From: Erinaceus europaeus
Taxonomy: Eukaryota > Chordata > Mammalia > Eulipotyphla > Erinaceidae
Assembly (NCBI RefSeq): GCF_950295315.1
Contig: NC_080164.1
Span: 111,682,447 to 111,746,446, forward strand
DNA length: 64,000 nt
Reading direction: 5' to 3'
Part shown: positions 9,116 through 20,396 of the stretch, in pieces
Layout of the letters: each line of letters starts with the position of its first letter
How positions within the stretch are numbered: the first letter of the stretch is position 1
Notes under the pieces: generated by a model
What the model saw: the letters and a program-made list of their open reading frames with translations, nothing else
What the model was told of the DNA's origin: nothing
Database searches by the model: none
Translations under genes and position numbers: made by a program

Positions 9116-11204
9116 TAAGTAAACCTCTCTTAACTTTCTTTTGAGCTGTTTGGAGTATGCCATTTGTTTTCCCTTCTTCTAGGTGTTTCTGAGGTGGAGT
9201 TTGCTAATTGCACAGGGTTCTCCTTACTTGTTATGCATCTGAAAACAGAGACACTTTAGCTAGAGAAAGATTAGACTTCTAACCCCACAAGCATCACAAG
9301 TCAAGTACGGCTCTAGTTTTCTCTTAGTCAACTCACTAGGCAACAAGGTTCTGAGGCCTGTTTATAGTGGAAGCTTCATTGTAAATAAGGTAAGAGCTTT
9401 TCAACACCACCTTTTCTTTGCCAGGTAGCCTAGGACAAGCCTCTAGACCAATGTTCATATCCACTTTTTGATATGTAGAATGAAGATAACCATCTGCTTT
9501 CATCTATTTCCTTTGAGGTTTAAGCGAGAAGGATATCTGATACATGTTTTTATGACTATACCACCCACTAATCAGTGGCCACTACCCATCTAAAAGATTC
9601 AAATTTAAGGATAAACATCTTACTAGTTAGCATGGTGAAAGATCTGTACCATTTCAGAAAAATCTCTCCTCATATGGGTAAAAATTCTTCCTAGTGTTGT
9701 AAATAACCTCCAATTAAAATTACTTGTCAAAGCAAAAGATAAGGAGTTGATACAAAACATTTATTCTTTTGCAAAAGGGTGTGCAGCCAACAGTTGGATG
9801 TCAGGCAGCAGTGCACCCCCCTCCCACCTCCAACCATCTCCCTTCCTTTACACTTGATGCAGAAGTGTCTCCTCCACCCCTGGGCTGGGCTTCAGAGCTC
9901 ACAATCTCCTTGCTATCTAAATAAGGGAAGAAAGAGAGTATGAGGGTCTCTACTAGAGGATTAGCAAGCACTGCAAGGAATTATTATTGACCAAAGGAAT
10001 GCAGAACTAGAGAACACAGGAAGCTACAGATGATAATAATTTATTTTAAAAAAATGAACTAAACAATTTTTTTCTATTCATGTTCCTTCGAAGAGAAGAC
10101 CTAACCATCTCTTTCATTGGGAACTGGGAAGCATTTATTTTTAGGGATCAGTAAGGCAGACTAGTTACTGCTATACTTGTAAACGTGAGCTGAATGTTTG
10201 TGGCAAGACAGACCGATGCTGAATTGGACCACAGATACCTGACAGATAAAACAGAGGCTGAAGGCAGGAAGAGAAGCTAACAGGATTAAATGAAGTCCAC
10301 ATATGCTAGTTGGGAGGGATTCTGGGCTTTCTCTGCCTCAATTCTTATAATTCTAGGGATAGTTCCACCTTAGAGTGTCAGCAAAGGATGGGCACATCTA
10401 CTGGCCTTTGAATCCTGCTGTTGGGTCAACACCCTGCACTTTTGAGACTGTGATATGCTACTAAGGGAGACTACCCAGTTGTCATGTAGGAGGCACGTTG
10501 ACTGAGGGGACTGAGAGGAAAGCAATGGGGGGAAGCTGATGGGAGAGGATTCAGGGCAGTTAGCCCAAGCTGGTGAACCAACATAAAAATGGAGAAGCAA
10601 CAGGACTGAAGAAAGAAAATTATTTAAAAATAAAATGGATTAAAAAGAATCATCTGGAATGAAAGAATACAGAACAAGGAATTTGTGGTAATGAGATAAG
10701 CAATAACAGCTGATTTCTCTCTCATTTGGCAAGTATGTCCTGATGCTAGGTGATAAGACTGAGGTATTCAATAAATTTGGCGTTTTATAAGGTAGAGACT
10801 TTTGGTTACCAGGGAGATTGCAGTAGAACCACTTCTTCTTTATTTTACCCACAGACAGCTTTTCTCAACACTATCCCCTGGTATCATCACCTTCCCCCCA
10901 ACTCCATTATTGCTGCAAGACTCTGGCACTTTAGCATTCCCTGTAGCTGAAAATGCTTCTCAGGAAAGTAGTTCATGTTCTCTGAGGACCCAAGGGAGAC
11001 ACATGACTAAATGCAAGGTGAATTAGCAAACACATAAAGCTCTTTCAACCAAAATCACCCCAACTCCTAAAAGACTTTCAAGTTCACAGAATTATAGTAC
11101 TATTACTAGACTGTCAGAAAAGTCATGACATATTTTCCTGTTTTTCTATGCAAAAATGTGTCCTGACTTCTCCAATAATTCAATATATCAGGCATGCCAA
11201 AGGT
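9116..11204. other. About 2 kb of unique DNA, no gene recognised
   Basis: No repeat family stands out. A pyrimidine-rich patch lies at 9810-9890. A possible exon-like stretch at 10858-11018 was weighed and rejected. Confidence 0.5.
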
Positions 11205-11599
11205 AGTTATATCTTATCTAGAACAAATAGTCTTCAAGTCATTCAAGATTTTAGATTGTATCCCTTTTGTTCTTCTTTCTCAACTTCAGTTTATGAGTGG
11301 GATCATCCCATATTATTCATTTCACTTTCTGGATTATTTCATATAACATAATTCCTTCTATCTCCACCCAAGATGTATTGGAGAAGGTAGGTTCATTATT
11401 CTTAATAACAGAATAGTATTTAATTATGTATCTAGACCACAACTTTCTTGGCCATTCATCTATTGTTGGGAATTTGTGTTGTTTCCAGGCTTTGGCTATT
11501 ATGAATTATGCTGCTATGAACATGGCTGTACACATACCTTTTTGTATGGGTGTGCTTGATTTCTTAGGATATATACCTAGGAGAGGAATTATAATTTCT
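11205..11599 (-). mobile_element. L1 ORF2 C-terminal fragment, antisense
   Basis: AACAGAATAGTATTTAATTA, GGCCATTCATCTATTGTTGG and CTATGAACATGGCTGTACAC are antisense ORF2 end words. The open frame 11426-11848 (+) is an antisense shadow of L1 running into the SINE. Confidence 0.85.
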
Positions 11600-11808
11600 G
11601 TCTTATTTATTTATTTATTATCGGATAGAAATGGAGGGAAATTGAGAGGGGAGGGAGAGGTAGAGAGGGATAGAGACAGAGAGATACCTGCAGACCTGCT
11701 TCATCACTTGCAAAGCTTTCCCCTTATAGGTAGGGACAAGGGGATGGACAGATCCTTGTACATTTTAACATGTGTGCTCAACCAGGTGCACCACCACCTG
11801 GCCCTTAG
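11600..11808 (-). mobile_element. SINE-A copy inside or next to L1
   Basis: Antisense tail TCTTATTTATTTATTTATTA, GAGAGATACCTGCAGACCTG, head CACCACCTGGCCC. It abuts the L1 fragment on the left. Confidence 0.9.
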
Positions 11809-11945
11809 AATAAATATTTTTCAAATCATTCAAGACTTTATGTTGTAAATAACAATTTTTACATGCCTATTCTGGGATATTTCCATCACTTAATTTATAT
11901 AATATCTTCAACAGGCTTCAATATTCAGAAATCTACAACTGTCTG

Positions 11946-12104
11946 TTGACAAACACACTTTTATTCTTCTCTCTTTTTCTTTTCTTTCTTTCTTTCTCTC
12001 CCTCTTTCTTTCTTTTTTTTTTTTTTTCACTAGGGTTAGCACTGGGCATGTTGACTGTGCAGCTCCACTGTTCCTGGCACCCATTTTTCTTTCTCTTTCT
12101 TTCC

Positions 12105-12141
<37 letters not shown>

Positions 12142-12171
12142 TTTCTTTCTTCCTTCTTTCCTTCCTTTTAT
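11946..12171 (-). mobile_element. SINE-B long-form 3' module with CTTT microsatellite
   Basis: A T-run at 12012-12027 is followed by CACTAGGGTTAGCACTGGGC and GCAGCTCCACTGTTCCTGGC (12054-12080). This is the antisense of the extra module seen at 17540-17600 and 54040-54100. (CTTT)n follows at about 12086-12168. Confidence 0.7.
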
Positions 12172-12450
12172 TTTTTTAAATATTTATTTATTTTCCTTTT
12201 TGTTGCCCTTGTTTTTTTTATTGTTGCTGTTATTGATGTTGTCATTGTTAGATAGGACAGAGAGAAATGGAGAGAGGAGGGGAAGACAGAGAGGGGGAAA
12301 GAAAGATAGACACCTGCAGACCTGCTTCACCGCTTGTGAAGCGACTCCCCTGCAGGTGGGGAGCCGGGGGCTCGAACTGGGATCCTTATGCAGGTCCTTG
12401 CACTTTGCATCACATTCGCTTAACCCGCTGCGCTACCACCCAAGTCCCAA
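12172..12450 (-). mobile_element. SINE-B copy
   Basis: TTTTGTTGCCCTTG tail complement, GGATAGGACAGAGAGAAATG-like stretch, CACCTGCAGACCTGCTTCAC. The head reads GCTTAACCCGCTGCGCTACC in antisense. Well preserved, with several CpGs. Confidence 0.92.
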
Positions 12451-12454
12451 ATCC

Positions 12455-12790
12455 TTCCTTCTTTTTTATACAAGATGAAAGAGAGATAAAAAGGGAGACA
12501 GGGTAGGGGAGATAGCATAATAATTAGGCAAACAGACTCTCATGCCTGAGGCTCCAAAGTCTCAGGTTCAATCCCCCACACCACCATAAGCCAGAGATGA
12601 GCAGTGCTCTGGTGTTTCTCTCTGTGTCTCTGTCTGCATCTCTCTCAAAAATAAAATAAATAAAATATTAAGAAAAAAAGGGAGAGACAGAAGTGACACC
12701 TCCAGTACTGTTCCATCACTCATCAAGTCCTCCCTCATCGGAGAGCTCAGAAGCTCAAACCCCTCTCCTTCCCTTCTCCTCTGGCATATG
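12455..12790 (-). mobile_element. Older SINE split by a SINE-C insertion
   Basis: The left part is 12455-12500 (tail and GAGAGATAAAAAGGGAGACA) and the right part resumes at about 12675 (AAAAGGGAGAGACAGAAGTG) and runs to about 12790. The repeated AAAAAGGGAGA word at both edges is the TSD of the SINE-C. Confidence 0.6.
12501..12672 (+). mobile_element. SINE-C copy
   Basis: GGGGAGATAGCATAATAATT head, CTCATGCCTGAGGCTCC, CAGAGATGAGCAGTGCTCTG, CT-rich end and AAAATAAAATAAATAAAA tail. Confidence 0.85.
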
Positions 12791-12864
12791 ACCCTTTTCT
12801 AGTGCATGATAGTGATAATATTGTATTAGTGAGAATACGGAAAATATATGGTGATGCTTGAAGA

Positions 12865-13080
12865 CACCAGTGCAAGTTTCAAAAAGTTTATTAATGTAGT
12901 TTGGATATAGACAGGAATCAAGAGAGGGAGGAGTAGATGGGGAGGGAGAAAGTAAGAGAACCTTAGCACTTCTCTGAGTGTGATGCTTACCTCCTGCACA
13001 TGGGGACTTACGGCTTGAACACAGGTCCTTGCACACTGTAACATGTGAGTTCTACTGGGTTCACCACCACCCAGCCCCCA
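12865..13080 (-). mobile_element. SINE-A copy
   Basis: Antisense body from the 'ATAGACAGGAATCAAGAGAG' segment to the head CACCACCCAGCCCC. The core is diverged (CTCCTGCACATGGGGAC). Confidence 0.85.
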
Positions 13081-13800
13081 TATGTGCAATTTGTACAAAA
13101 GTCTCCCAATAACTAATTTCCTTTAAAAACACAAAAGTATGTGATTATACTACATTTTCTTAAATGATGTCACCTGAGAAGTATAACATTATCCCCTTCA
13201 GTTTTTATTATAATGCAGAACTAAACAAAATGAGCTTACGCTCTCAGTATGATATGGCATATATTAAAAACAACAGTTTGATCTCTACTGTAAGGGCATC
13301 TGAAGGGCAGACATTATAAAAGATGATGTGAATTTTCTCATTCTTTATTTCACAACTATATTATTGTGAAATTCACCACATTTCAAACACTCTGCCAAAA
13401 TCTCCCCTTCCCTCTGCCCTTTTCTTCATTTATTACAATATGTAGTATCTCCAGTACTCAAAAAAAATCTAGTCTTGACTCTAAGTTCCTCTTATTGTTT
13501 TACTTTCAAATTCAGATTTTTACAAAGTATAAGTCACATCTAATGATACTCTTCCACCCTTTCCAGTTACTCTTTCTCTTTCTTAAGATTTCAAATATGT
13601 ATATTGAAAACAGCATGTGGTTATGATCTTCATAAGGAGTATTCTCAAATTTTAAAATTTCCTTGTTGCTTTATTTCCTTAGAAATAGGGATACTGAAAT
13701 TCTCTTTACAGTTGTCAAATTTACCCACCTTCTCTACTGCTAATCACTCAAGTAGTTTGCTGCTTTTTTTATTCTCTTGGGATGTTTTTATTATTGCATT
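13081..13800. other. Unique AT-rich DNA
   Basis: No repeat or gene recognised. Overlapping small open frames at 13366-13819 are composition-driven (T- and C-rich). Confidence 0.45.
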
Positions 13801-13802
13801 TG

Positions 13803-13935
13803 GTGTGGGTGGAGAATAGCACAACTGTTTTGCAAAAGACTCTTATGCCTGAGGCTCTGAAGTCTTGGTTCAATTTCCCACACCAGGACAAGCCAGAGCT
13901 GTGCAGTACTCTGGTAAAAAAAAAAAAAAAAAGTT
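13803..13935 (+). mobile_element. SINE-C copy
   Basis: GGAGAATAGCACAACTG head, CTTATGCCTGAGGCTCTGAA, GAGCTGTGCAGTACTCTGG, then an A-run at about 13916-13932. Confidence 0.85.
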
Positions 13936-14062
13936 GGGCTTTCACAAAAGTCATGATGATATTTTGCATAGAAAAAAACAGAAAAAAATGGCATGACTTT
14001 TTTCTAGAAACCTAATAATTTAACTATAATTGTATTATACATAGATGACAATGAAGATTTCA

Positions 14063-14160
14063 TCACATCCTTACTCTGGTATATGTACTGCCAGAGATTG
14101 AACTCAGGACCATCTGCTTGAGAGTCCAGTGCTTTATCTATTGCACCAACCCCCCAGACT
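14063..14160 (-). mobile_element. SINE-D copy (partial)
   Basis: ACTCTGGTATATGTACTGCC, TTGAACTCAGGACCATCTGC and TTGAGAGTCCAGTGCTTTAT are antisense SINE-D words. Confidence 0.8.
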
Positions 14161-14230
14161 ATACATCACATCATATCCCATACTCTCCTCAGTCTTGTAC
14201 ACTGCTTCTTGCCTCCTAAATCATGCTATT

Positions 14231-14360
14231 CTTTTTTTTTTTTTTTTTTTTTTTTTGCCAGAGCACTACTTAACTCTGGCTGATGGTGGTGCTGGGGACT
14301 GAACCTGGGACCTAGGAGCTCAGGCAGGTGAGTCTGTTATGCTATCTATCCCGCCAAGTC
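14231..14360 (-). mobile_element. SINE-C copy
   Basis: T-run at 14231-14256 (antisense tail), GCCAGAGCACTACTTAACTC, GGGACTGAACCTGGGACC, and head TATGCTATCTATCCCGCC. Confidence 0.85.
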
Positions 14361-15067
14361 ATATTACTCTTACATATTCTCTTCTTGGCTCATAATGGCA
14401 ATGCTCAACTTAATTTTTCAATAACTATCTTAGGAAATCTTACGCTATGTCAAATACTCATGCAGGCAAAGTCTTTATACCACTTTTTTGCACAATTTTG
14501 GCACTGCCTGTGGAATATCAGTTTCCCAACCCAGCCTACTACTTCCTCCCCTGAACATCCTTTTACCAGTGTCTCTCTGCATTTGGATCCAGCCATGTGG
14601 TGGTCTCTGAGATTCATCAAAGCTACCAAGACGGAGACAACAACCTACTCCACCCCCATACTGGTTTCACCTTCAAATTTCTCACTGCCATGAATGGCCT
14701 TTGTAAAACAAAACTTATGTATAATTACATTATATATTATGGAATGTTACAAAATGTTATCGATTATAAAGAACTAGACACAAGTGATTATGGGGCAGGA
14801 TCATATGACTGATCATCTCAGTTAACTTATAGGTTCAAAGTCCTCTTGCCCTTCTCTGTAACCAGTCACCAGCATCTGAAATACACCTCCCTCTCACTGA
14901 CCTTTTCAAAAGGACTTTTGTCAACTTTCTGTCCCATTTAAACATTATTTTCTTTAATCCCACCCTGGTCTTCCGAGACAGTCACACCTGCTGCTAAACT
15001 GACCACAGCTGCTGCTCCCAGTGAGACTTGGTGCCTAGAGGTCCCTTCCCTCCTCTCTCTCTCTCCT
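14361..15067. other. Unique DNA, no gene recognised
   Basis: Balanced base composition. The open frame 14328-14693 (+) starts inside the SINE and shows no domain. It may be old decayed repeat. Confidence 0.4.
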
Positions 15068-15228
15068 CATTTCTATTTAAGTTTTTGTTATTTATTAGAT
15101 AAAGACAGCCAGAAATCAAATTGGAAGGGAGAGACACAGCCCTAATTCACCACTCAAAAAACATTCCTCTTGCAGGTGGGGACTGGAGACTGGAACCTGG
15201 AGAAGAATCACAAACTATGCTGCAGGTC

Positions 15229-15280
<52 letters not shown>

Positions 15281-15290
15281 CCCTTGCTTC
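15068..15290 (-). mobile_element. Truncated SINE-A with CT microsatellite
   Basis: TTTATTAGATAAAGACAGCC and the CTTGCAGGTGGGGACTGGAG core are antisense SINE-A. A (TC)n run follows at about 15225-15275. Confidence 0.75.
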
Positions 15291-15524
15291 TAAATTTCTC
15301 TCTTCTCTATAAAATTAAAAGCTACCAGGATAAATTCATTGTCCTGGTATTGAGCCTGTGATAGTCCTGGTGGCAATTAAAAAAAAACAAAGATATATAT
15401 GTAGTCACTATTGAAAAGATATATATAAGGTATCATTAACTTAATTTCAACTAACAGTTTAACTTTTATTTACTTTGCTGTTAGGATTACCCTTCTTGAT
15501 GACCACTTTTTTGTTGTTGTTTGC

Positions 15525-15572
15525 CCTTCCTTCCTTCTTTCCTTGATAGAGAGACAGAGAAAGGGAGAAAAG

Positions 15573-15612
<40 letters not shown>

Positions 15613-15740
15613 ATGGAAGACACTTGCAACACTGCTACAGAGCTTTGGCCACTCCACACTCGACACCATGCAGGTGGGGCCCAGGTCTTAGCTTCTGAGT
15701 CCTAACACATGAACCCCAGGTCCTAACGCATCAGCTAACA
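15525..15740 (-). mobile_element. SINE-A-related copy with GA microsatellite
   Basis: (GA)n at 15545-15612 lies inside the antisense pyrimidine region of a SINE. ATGCAGGTGGGGCCCAGGTC is the core, and it ends near 15740. Confidence 0.65.
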
Positions 15741-15787
15741 GCTTTATTTTCCAAATGAAACAGTGATACTTAGTAAGTTAAGCATGC

Positions 15788-15789
15788 AT

Positions 15790-15822
<33 letters not shown>
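15788..15822. repeat. (CA)n microsatellite
   Basis: About 17 CA units, preceded by GCATGCATG. Confidence 0.95.
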
Positions 15823-15824
<2 letters not shown>

Positions 15825-15884
15825 CATATAGTGCTGTGAAAGGTAAGTTTCCCTAAGGTCTTTTGAATATATATACATATTACA

Positions 15885-16001
15885 TAAAAAGCAGAAAAGA
15901 CCAAAGCTCCCTTCAATGAAGAGGGGGCTGGGCTTGAACCTGTGCACAGGGCAAATCAGCACACTGTCCCAGCGAGCAATTCTGCTGCCCCTGTGTCCTG
16001 C
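15885..16001 (-). mobile_element. SINE-F copy
   Basis: AGGGGGCTGGGCTTGAACCT, CAAATCAGCACACTGTCC and GAGCAATTCTGCTGCCCC are the antisense core and head. Confidence 0.6.
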
Positions 16002-16250
16002 AGCTCCCCAGGACAGTCCTCACAGGATATGGTACTTTAGGAATATGAGCAAGTGTGGTCTAAGGAAGATCTGCAAGTTCATGAGAAACTTCTACTACCT
16101 CCTTGACCACCCGGAAGAATGAAAATTGGGAGGTCTCACCCAGAATTATGGTTTCTGACCAGAAATAATACTGCCCACAAAGAAATCTTTCTGTCTGGCA
16201 GGACAAACATCTAACTACTCACATCTAATTCTGTGAGATGAGTCCCATTC
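16002..16250. other. Unique DNA or older L1 3' UTR
   Basis: Precedes a clear L1 3' UTR. It may be its upstream part, but I do not recognise it. Confidence 0.35.
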
Positions 16251-16545
16251 TCTGCCTAAAGCCCCAGGTTCCAGTTTGTTTCCTAACCTAAGACATATAC
16301 CCTGATTCTGGGGGTATGGATCAACCTGCCAACTCCCATGTTCAGCCAGGAAGAAATTATAGAAGTCAGACCTTCCACCTTCTGTACCCTATAATAATCC
16401 TGGGTCCATACTCCCAGAGGGATAAAAAATAGAATAGCTTTCAAGGGAAGGGATGGGATAAAGAGTTCTGGTGGTGGGAACTGTGTGGAATTGTACCATG
16501 GTCTTGTCAATATTTCCATTTTACAAATAAAAATTTAAAAAAGAG
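16251..16545 (+). mobile_element. Old L1 3' UTR copy
   Basis: ATGGATCAACCTGCCAACTC, CAGACCTTCCACCTTCTGTA, GGTCCATACTCCCAGAGGGA and GTGTGGAATTGTACC, then a terminal ACAAATAAAAATTTAAAAAA. Same UTR as 40020-41382 but an older subtype. Confidence 0.85.
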
Positions 16546-17189
16546 TAAAAGGGACAAGAAAATAAGAGACTGTGAAGCTTCCAGTTTCAAAATAAAAACA
16601 GTCACTAAAACATCTTTTCTGTCCTGCAAACATATGGTAGTGCTTATTTTAAAATATATTTACATCGTTCACTGACAAAGTCACATTTGAATTTGCATAA
16701 AAAGAATGAACTTGTTACCATCTTGCTTAAAACAATTGAACCAACTCTATAGTTTAACATCTCGCTGTCAATTTTTATGAATGAAGGGGGAATAAGAAGA
16801 AAGAGAAAGAGCCAAACACCACTCCCATATCTATGGGATTTCACTCTTTTAGCTTTTGTGGCTCTCCTGAACTCACACATGGAAGGTGATGCTCTAGAGC
16901 TCAGTCCCCTCCATGGGCCCAGAAATGATATTTTGTTTTGTTTTGTTGGTTTATTAATCACAGAAATAACACTAGCTTATTCTGACTGGAAAACACAATC
17001 TTATTGAAACCCAGCTTTCACTACCATAGAGAAGTGTCAGATTAGAATAAGGATGCAGTTCCCCTCAGTATACAATACACAGAGCAAGGGTGAGGAATGC
17101 CTGGGCCAAGAGCTGTGTATGGTCCTTGAAATCATGCAGTCTGGCCTTGCCAAGGCAACTATAGGCAGGATATGGCAGTACTAATTGTA
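16546..17189. other. Unique DNA, no gene recognised
   Basis: Opposing open frames at 16644-16961 (-) and 16777-17007 (+) overlap and have no domain. (TTTTG)n stands at 16931-16949. Confidence 0.45.
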
Positions 17190-17415
17190 GATTTAAAAAA
17201 TATTTTATTATTGTGTATGTTTTTATTTATTTTGGATAAAGACAGAAGTTGAAAGGGAAGGGGAAGATAGAGAGAAAAAGAGAGATAGAGAGATATTTGT
17301 AGGTCTCCACCACTCATGAAACTTTCCCCCTGCAGGTGAGAACTGGGGGCTTGAACCCAGATCCTTGTACACTGCAATGTGTGTGCTCTATCAGGTACAC
17401 CACTGGCTGGTCTCT
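17190..17415 (-). mobile_element. SINE-A copy
   Basis: Antisense tail ATTTTATTATTGTGTATG, CTTTCCCCCTGCAGGTGAGA core, and head ACACCACTGGCTGGTC. Confidence 0.9.
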
Positions 17416-17438
17416 GAAGTGTAACTATTAAGCTGATA

Positions 17439-17468
17439 TATATGTATATATATATGTGTATATATATG

Positions 17469-17539
<71 letters not shown>

Positions 17540-17852
17540 TTGCCTCCAGGGTTGTCGCTAGGGCTCGGTGCCTGTGAATCCACTGCTCCAGGAGGCCATC
17601 CCTCCCATCTTTGTTGTCCTTGTTGTCGTTGTTGCCATTGATGTTGTTGTTGGATAGGACAGAGAGAAATTGAGAGAGGAGGGGATACAGAGAGGGGGAG
17701 AGAAAGACAGACACCTGCAGATCTGCTTCACAGCTTGTGAAGTGACCTCCTGCAGGTTGGGAGCCCGGGACTCAAAGCAGGATCTTTATCGCCAATTGGT
17801 GTGCTTTTGCGCCATGTATACTTAACCCATTGCGCTACCACCAGACCCCCCC
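17439..17852 (-). mobile_element. Long-form SINE-B ending in a (TA)n microsatellite
   Basis: The TSD AAGCTGATA stands at 17430-17438 and 17853-17861. Reading antisense from the left: (TA)n to about 17530, T-run, the extra module TGCCTCCAGGGTTGTCGCTA (17541-17560) with CCACTGCTCCAGGAGGCCAT, then the normal SINE-B body. The head TTAACCCATTGCGCTACCAC ends at 17842. The microsatellite lies inside the TSDs, so it grew from the SINE tail. Confidence 0.9.
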
Positions 17853-17861
17853 AAGCTGATA

Positions 17862-18214
17862 ATTTTGTATGGCCTGGAAATAATGTTTTCAATACCCAAG
17901 TAGCCTTGACAGGAAACAAAAAAGGGCTCCTGGTGTTTTTATAAAGAAAAGTTTCATGGGGTACAAATCAAAGATGCTTATACCTTTGGCTATTAATATG
18001 AAGACAAGGGAAATTCCACACTGAAAGTCAGTAATCACAAAAGTTGTGTTTTAATCAGTAGGAAGAGTTAATTTCCATGGAATGGATTCAGTGTGACTTC
18101 AGGATAAGACAGCAATTGTGCTATGTTGAAAGGAAAAAACATGCTTTAAATATTGGCTCTAACAGAAAAATAACACTCCATGGTTAGACCTGGGTGTGCA
18201 GCTGAATACAGTTA
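17862..18214. other. Unique DNA
   Basis: No repeat or gene recognised. Confidence 0.45.
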
Positions 18215-18410
18215 AAGTATTTAAAATTTTTTTATTATTCATGGGATAGCTATAAAGAGAATTTTAGAATGAAGAAAGAGAGATACCTGTAGCCCTTCTT
18301 TACTACTTATGAAGCTTTCCCCCTGCAGGTGGGAGCCAAGGGCTTGAACTAGAGTCTTTGCACATTGTAACATGTGCATTCAACGGGTGCACCACTACAA
18401 AGCTCCTGAA
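18215..18410 (-). mobile_element. SINE-A copy
   Basis: CTTTCCCCCTGCAGGTGGGA core at 18314-18333, and the head GTGCACCACTACAAAGCTCC. Confidence 0.88.
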
Positions 18411-18537
18411 GATAATTCATATGCAGCAATGAGTCTGAATTGGGTGCAAATGTATGTAAAGGAGTTTTGCATAGAGGCCTATATATTTCTCAACTGAGAG
18501 ACAATTATTCAGATGTTGCAGAGAACAAACTCTTTTT

Positions 18538-18748
18538 AAAAAAATATTTAAAAATTATTATTGTGTAGAGACAGAGAGAAATTGAGAGGGGAAGGGGGGA
18601 TATAGAGGGAAAGAGACAGAGAGACACCTGCAGCCCTGTTTCACCACTTGTGAAGCTTTCCCCCTGCAGGTGGGGACCAGGGGTTTGAACCCTTGTCCTT
18701 GTGTATTGTTATGTGTCTTCTTAACCAGATGTGTCACCACTTGGCCAT
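18538..18748 (-). mobile_element. SINE-A copy
   Basis: Complete antisense body: AGACACCTGCAGCCCTG, CCCCTGCAGGTGGGGACCAG, head GTGTCACCACTTGGCC. Confidence 0.92.
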
Positions 18749-20250
18749 GAAAACAAACTCTCTTAGCAAGTACTTTGCTCCCATTCAGCTTGAAAATTCT
18801 ATGACCTTAGGACTAGAAAGCAACCTTCCTCGAATCTTAAAATGCCAGAGTATTAACCTGTTGCAATGATTTCATTCATGGTGACTGTTTAGCAAGCACA
18901 TGATGTGGGAGGCAATTTTGTGATCTTAAGTGATGGAATTATTCTAGTTTATAAATTGCTTTACCGATATTAAGATCTAATTGTTATGGTCTGGAAGAAC
19001 ACCTTTGGAGTTAAAACAATCTTAAAATTGAGTTTACATGGTAATGAGTGATAAGCTTAATGGCATTATCAGCAATCCTCTTACTAAAGAGTTATGGAAT
19101 GCAAATGGAGTCCATGAAATAACAGTTCTTCAAGCCTTTGAGGAAAAGGAGGAGGAAAAGCTTCCTGGGCAGAGGGTGAGAATGAGGGCCATTTCTCTGG
19201 TATTTCTTTTCTACCAACTGCTTCTCTTACAGACTTAAAGATGTTTTCAGTTTGGAAGGAGCAGGCAGGGCTATTAAAGTGGAAGATATACATATTCTTG
19301 AGCAAAAGGGGAAAAAAATCAAGTGAGTTTTAAAAAAAAAAAATGCTCTCATAAAGTCATGAGATCAATAATTTCTAGGATTGCTCTCCGAAAGTGAGAT
19401 CCCCACCTCCATCACCCAAACAGTTCTTTCCCGTTGTTGGTTGTTGGTTTGCAACACACTCAACTGGATGCTGCGGAAGTGCTTTAAACCTGCCAGAGAA
19501 AATGTGCTGGATGACTTAGGTTCCTTATGCACTGACCTTCAGTCTTCTTCAGAACCTGCAGTAAGGCTCATTTTAGTCAAGCTGCTGACACATGAGTGGC
19601 ATAATGCATCACATTAAAGCCGCCAGCTGTGGTGTTGAACGCAAGCTACAAGTTTATGATCTATGCCAGAAACACTTTAGGGAGTAGCTAGTACTGTATG
19701 TAAACTCCACATCAATGGCAGACAAGCAGTGTTACAAAGGCTTCCATACTTTATTTTCTTAACCTGCTTGGATTTTGGGTTTTAGAAGAGCATTTTTATT
19801 TATCCAAACATATTTATTAGAGGATAAATTACTAGACTTCAGCATCATCCTCTAGACTTAGATGAGAAGTGAAGGCATTTATTCTCCCATCAGGAGGGAG
19901 GTTCTTTGTTTTACCCTCCATGGTTTGTTTGAAGTCCCCCCATTATTTATATACTTTCCAGAATTTGGAAATGTCATTAGCCAGGAAGCTAAACTCTGTT
20001 TATCAAATGTCTCATTGTATGAAAGTGAAGGCATTTAACAGCCACCAACACAAGGGGATGCTCATTTATCATGTCCCCTTTGCTTTGTTCAACATGATGC
20101 ACAACACAATTAATTGCTGCAGTGACTCAGCTGATAGGGGCTTCAAAGTGCCATAAAAATCTCAGACAGCCCAAGATTTTAAAAGTCTCTTTCCAAAAAA
20201 TTACACACACACATTTAAAGCTAGACACTGGTTAGCCTTTCTTTATCTAT
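18749..20250. other. Repeat-poor block, candidate conserved noncoding DNA
   Basis: About 1.5 kb with no recognisable young SINE or L1, in a window where such gaps are few. It holds dense known transcription-factor words: octamer ATGCAAAT (19099-19106) and a cluster at 20108-20137 (TTAATTG, TGACTCAGC, CAGCTG, TGATAG). Open frames at 19038-19238 and 19381-19617 are short and lack a domain or flanking splice pattern. Noncoding regulatory DNA is an inference only. An old unrecognised repeat is the alternative. Confidence 0.4.
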
Positions 20251-20254
20251 CAAT

Positions 20255-20396
20255 GATTTTATTTATTTATTCATGAGAAAGATAGGAAGAGAGAAAGAAT
20301 CAGACATCACTCTGGTACATGTGCTGCTAGGGACTGAACTCAGGACCTCATGCTTGAGAGTTCAATGCTTCATCCACAGCACCTCCTGGATCACCC
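20255..20396 (-). mobile_element. SINE-D copy
   Basis: GAAAGATAGGAAGAGAGAAA, TCACTCTGGTACATGTGCTG and CAGGACCTCATGCTTGAGAG are antisense SINE-D words. Confidence 0.85.

Noticed and set aside
10858..11018. Exon-like stretch: pyrimidine-rich stretch with CAG before it, AAG/GTGAAT after it, open frame of 74 codons
   Set aside because: There is no recognisable domain, no second exon nearby and no support beyond chance splice words.
11426..11848. 140-residue plus-strand open frame
   Set aside because: It is the antisense of an L1 ORF2 end running into an antisense SINE.
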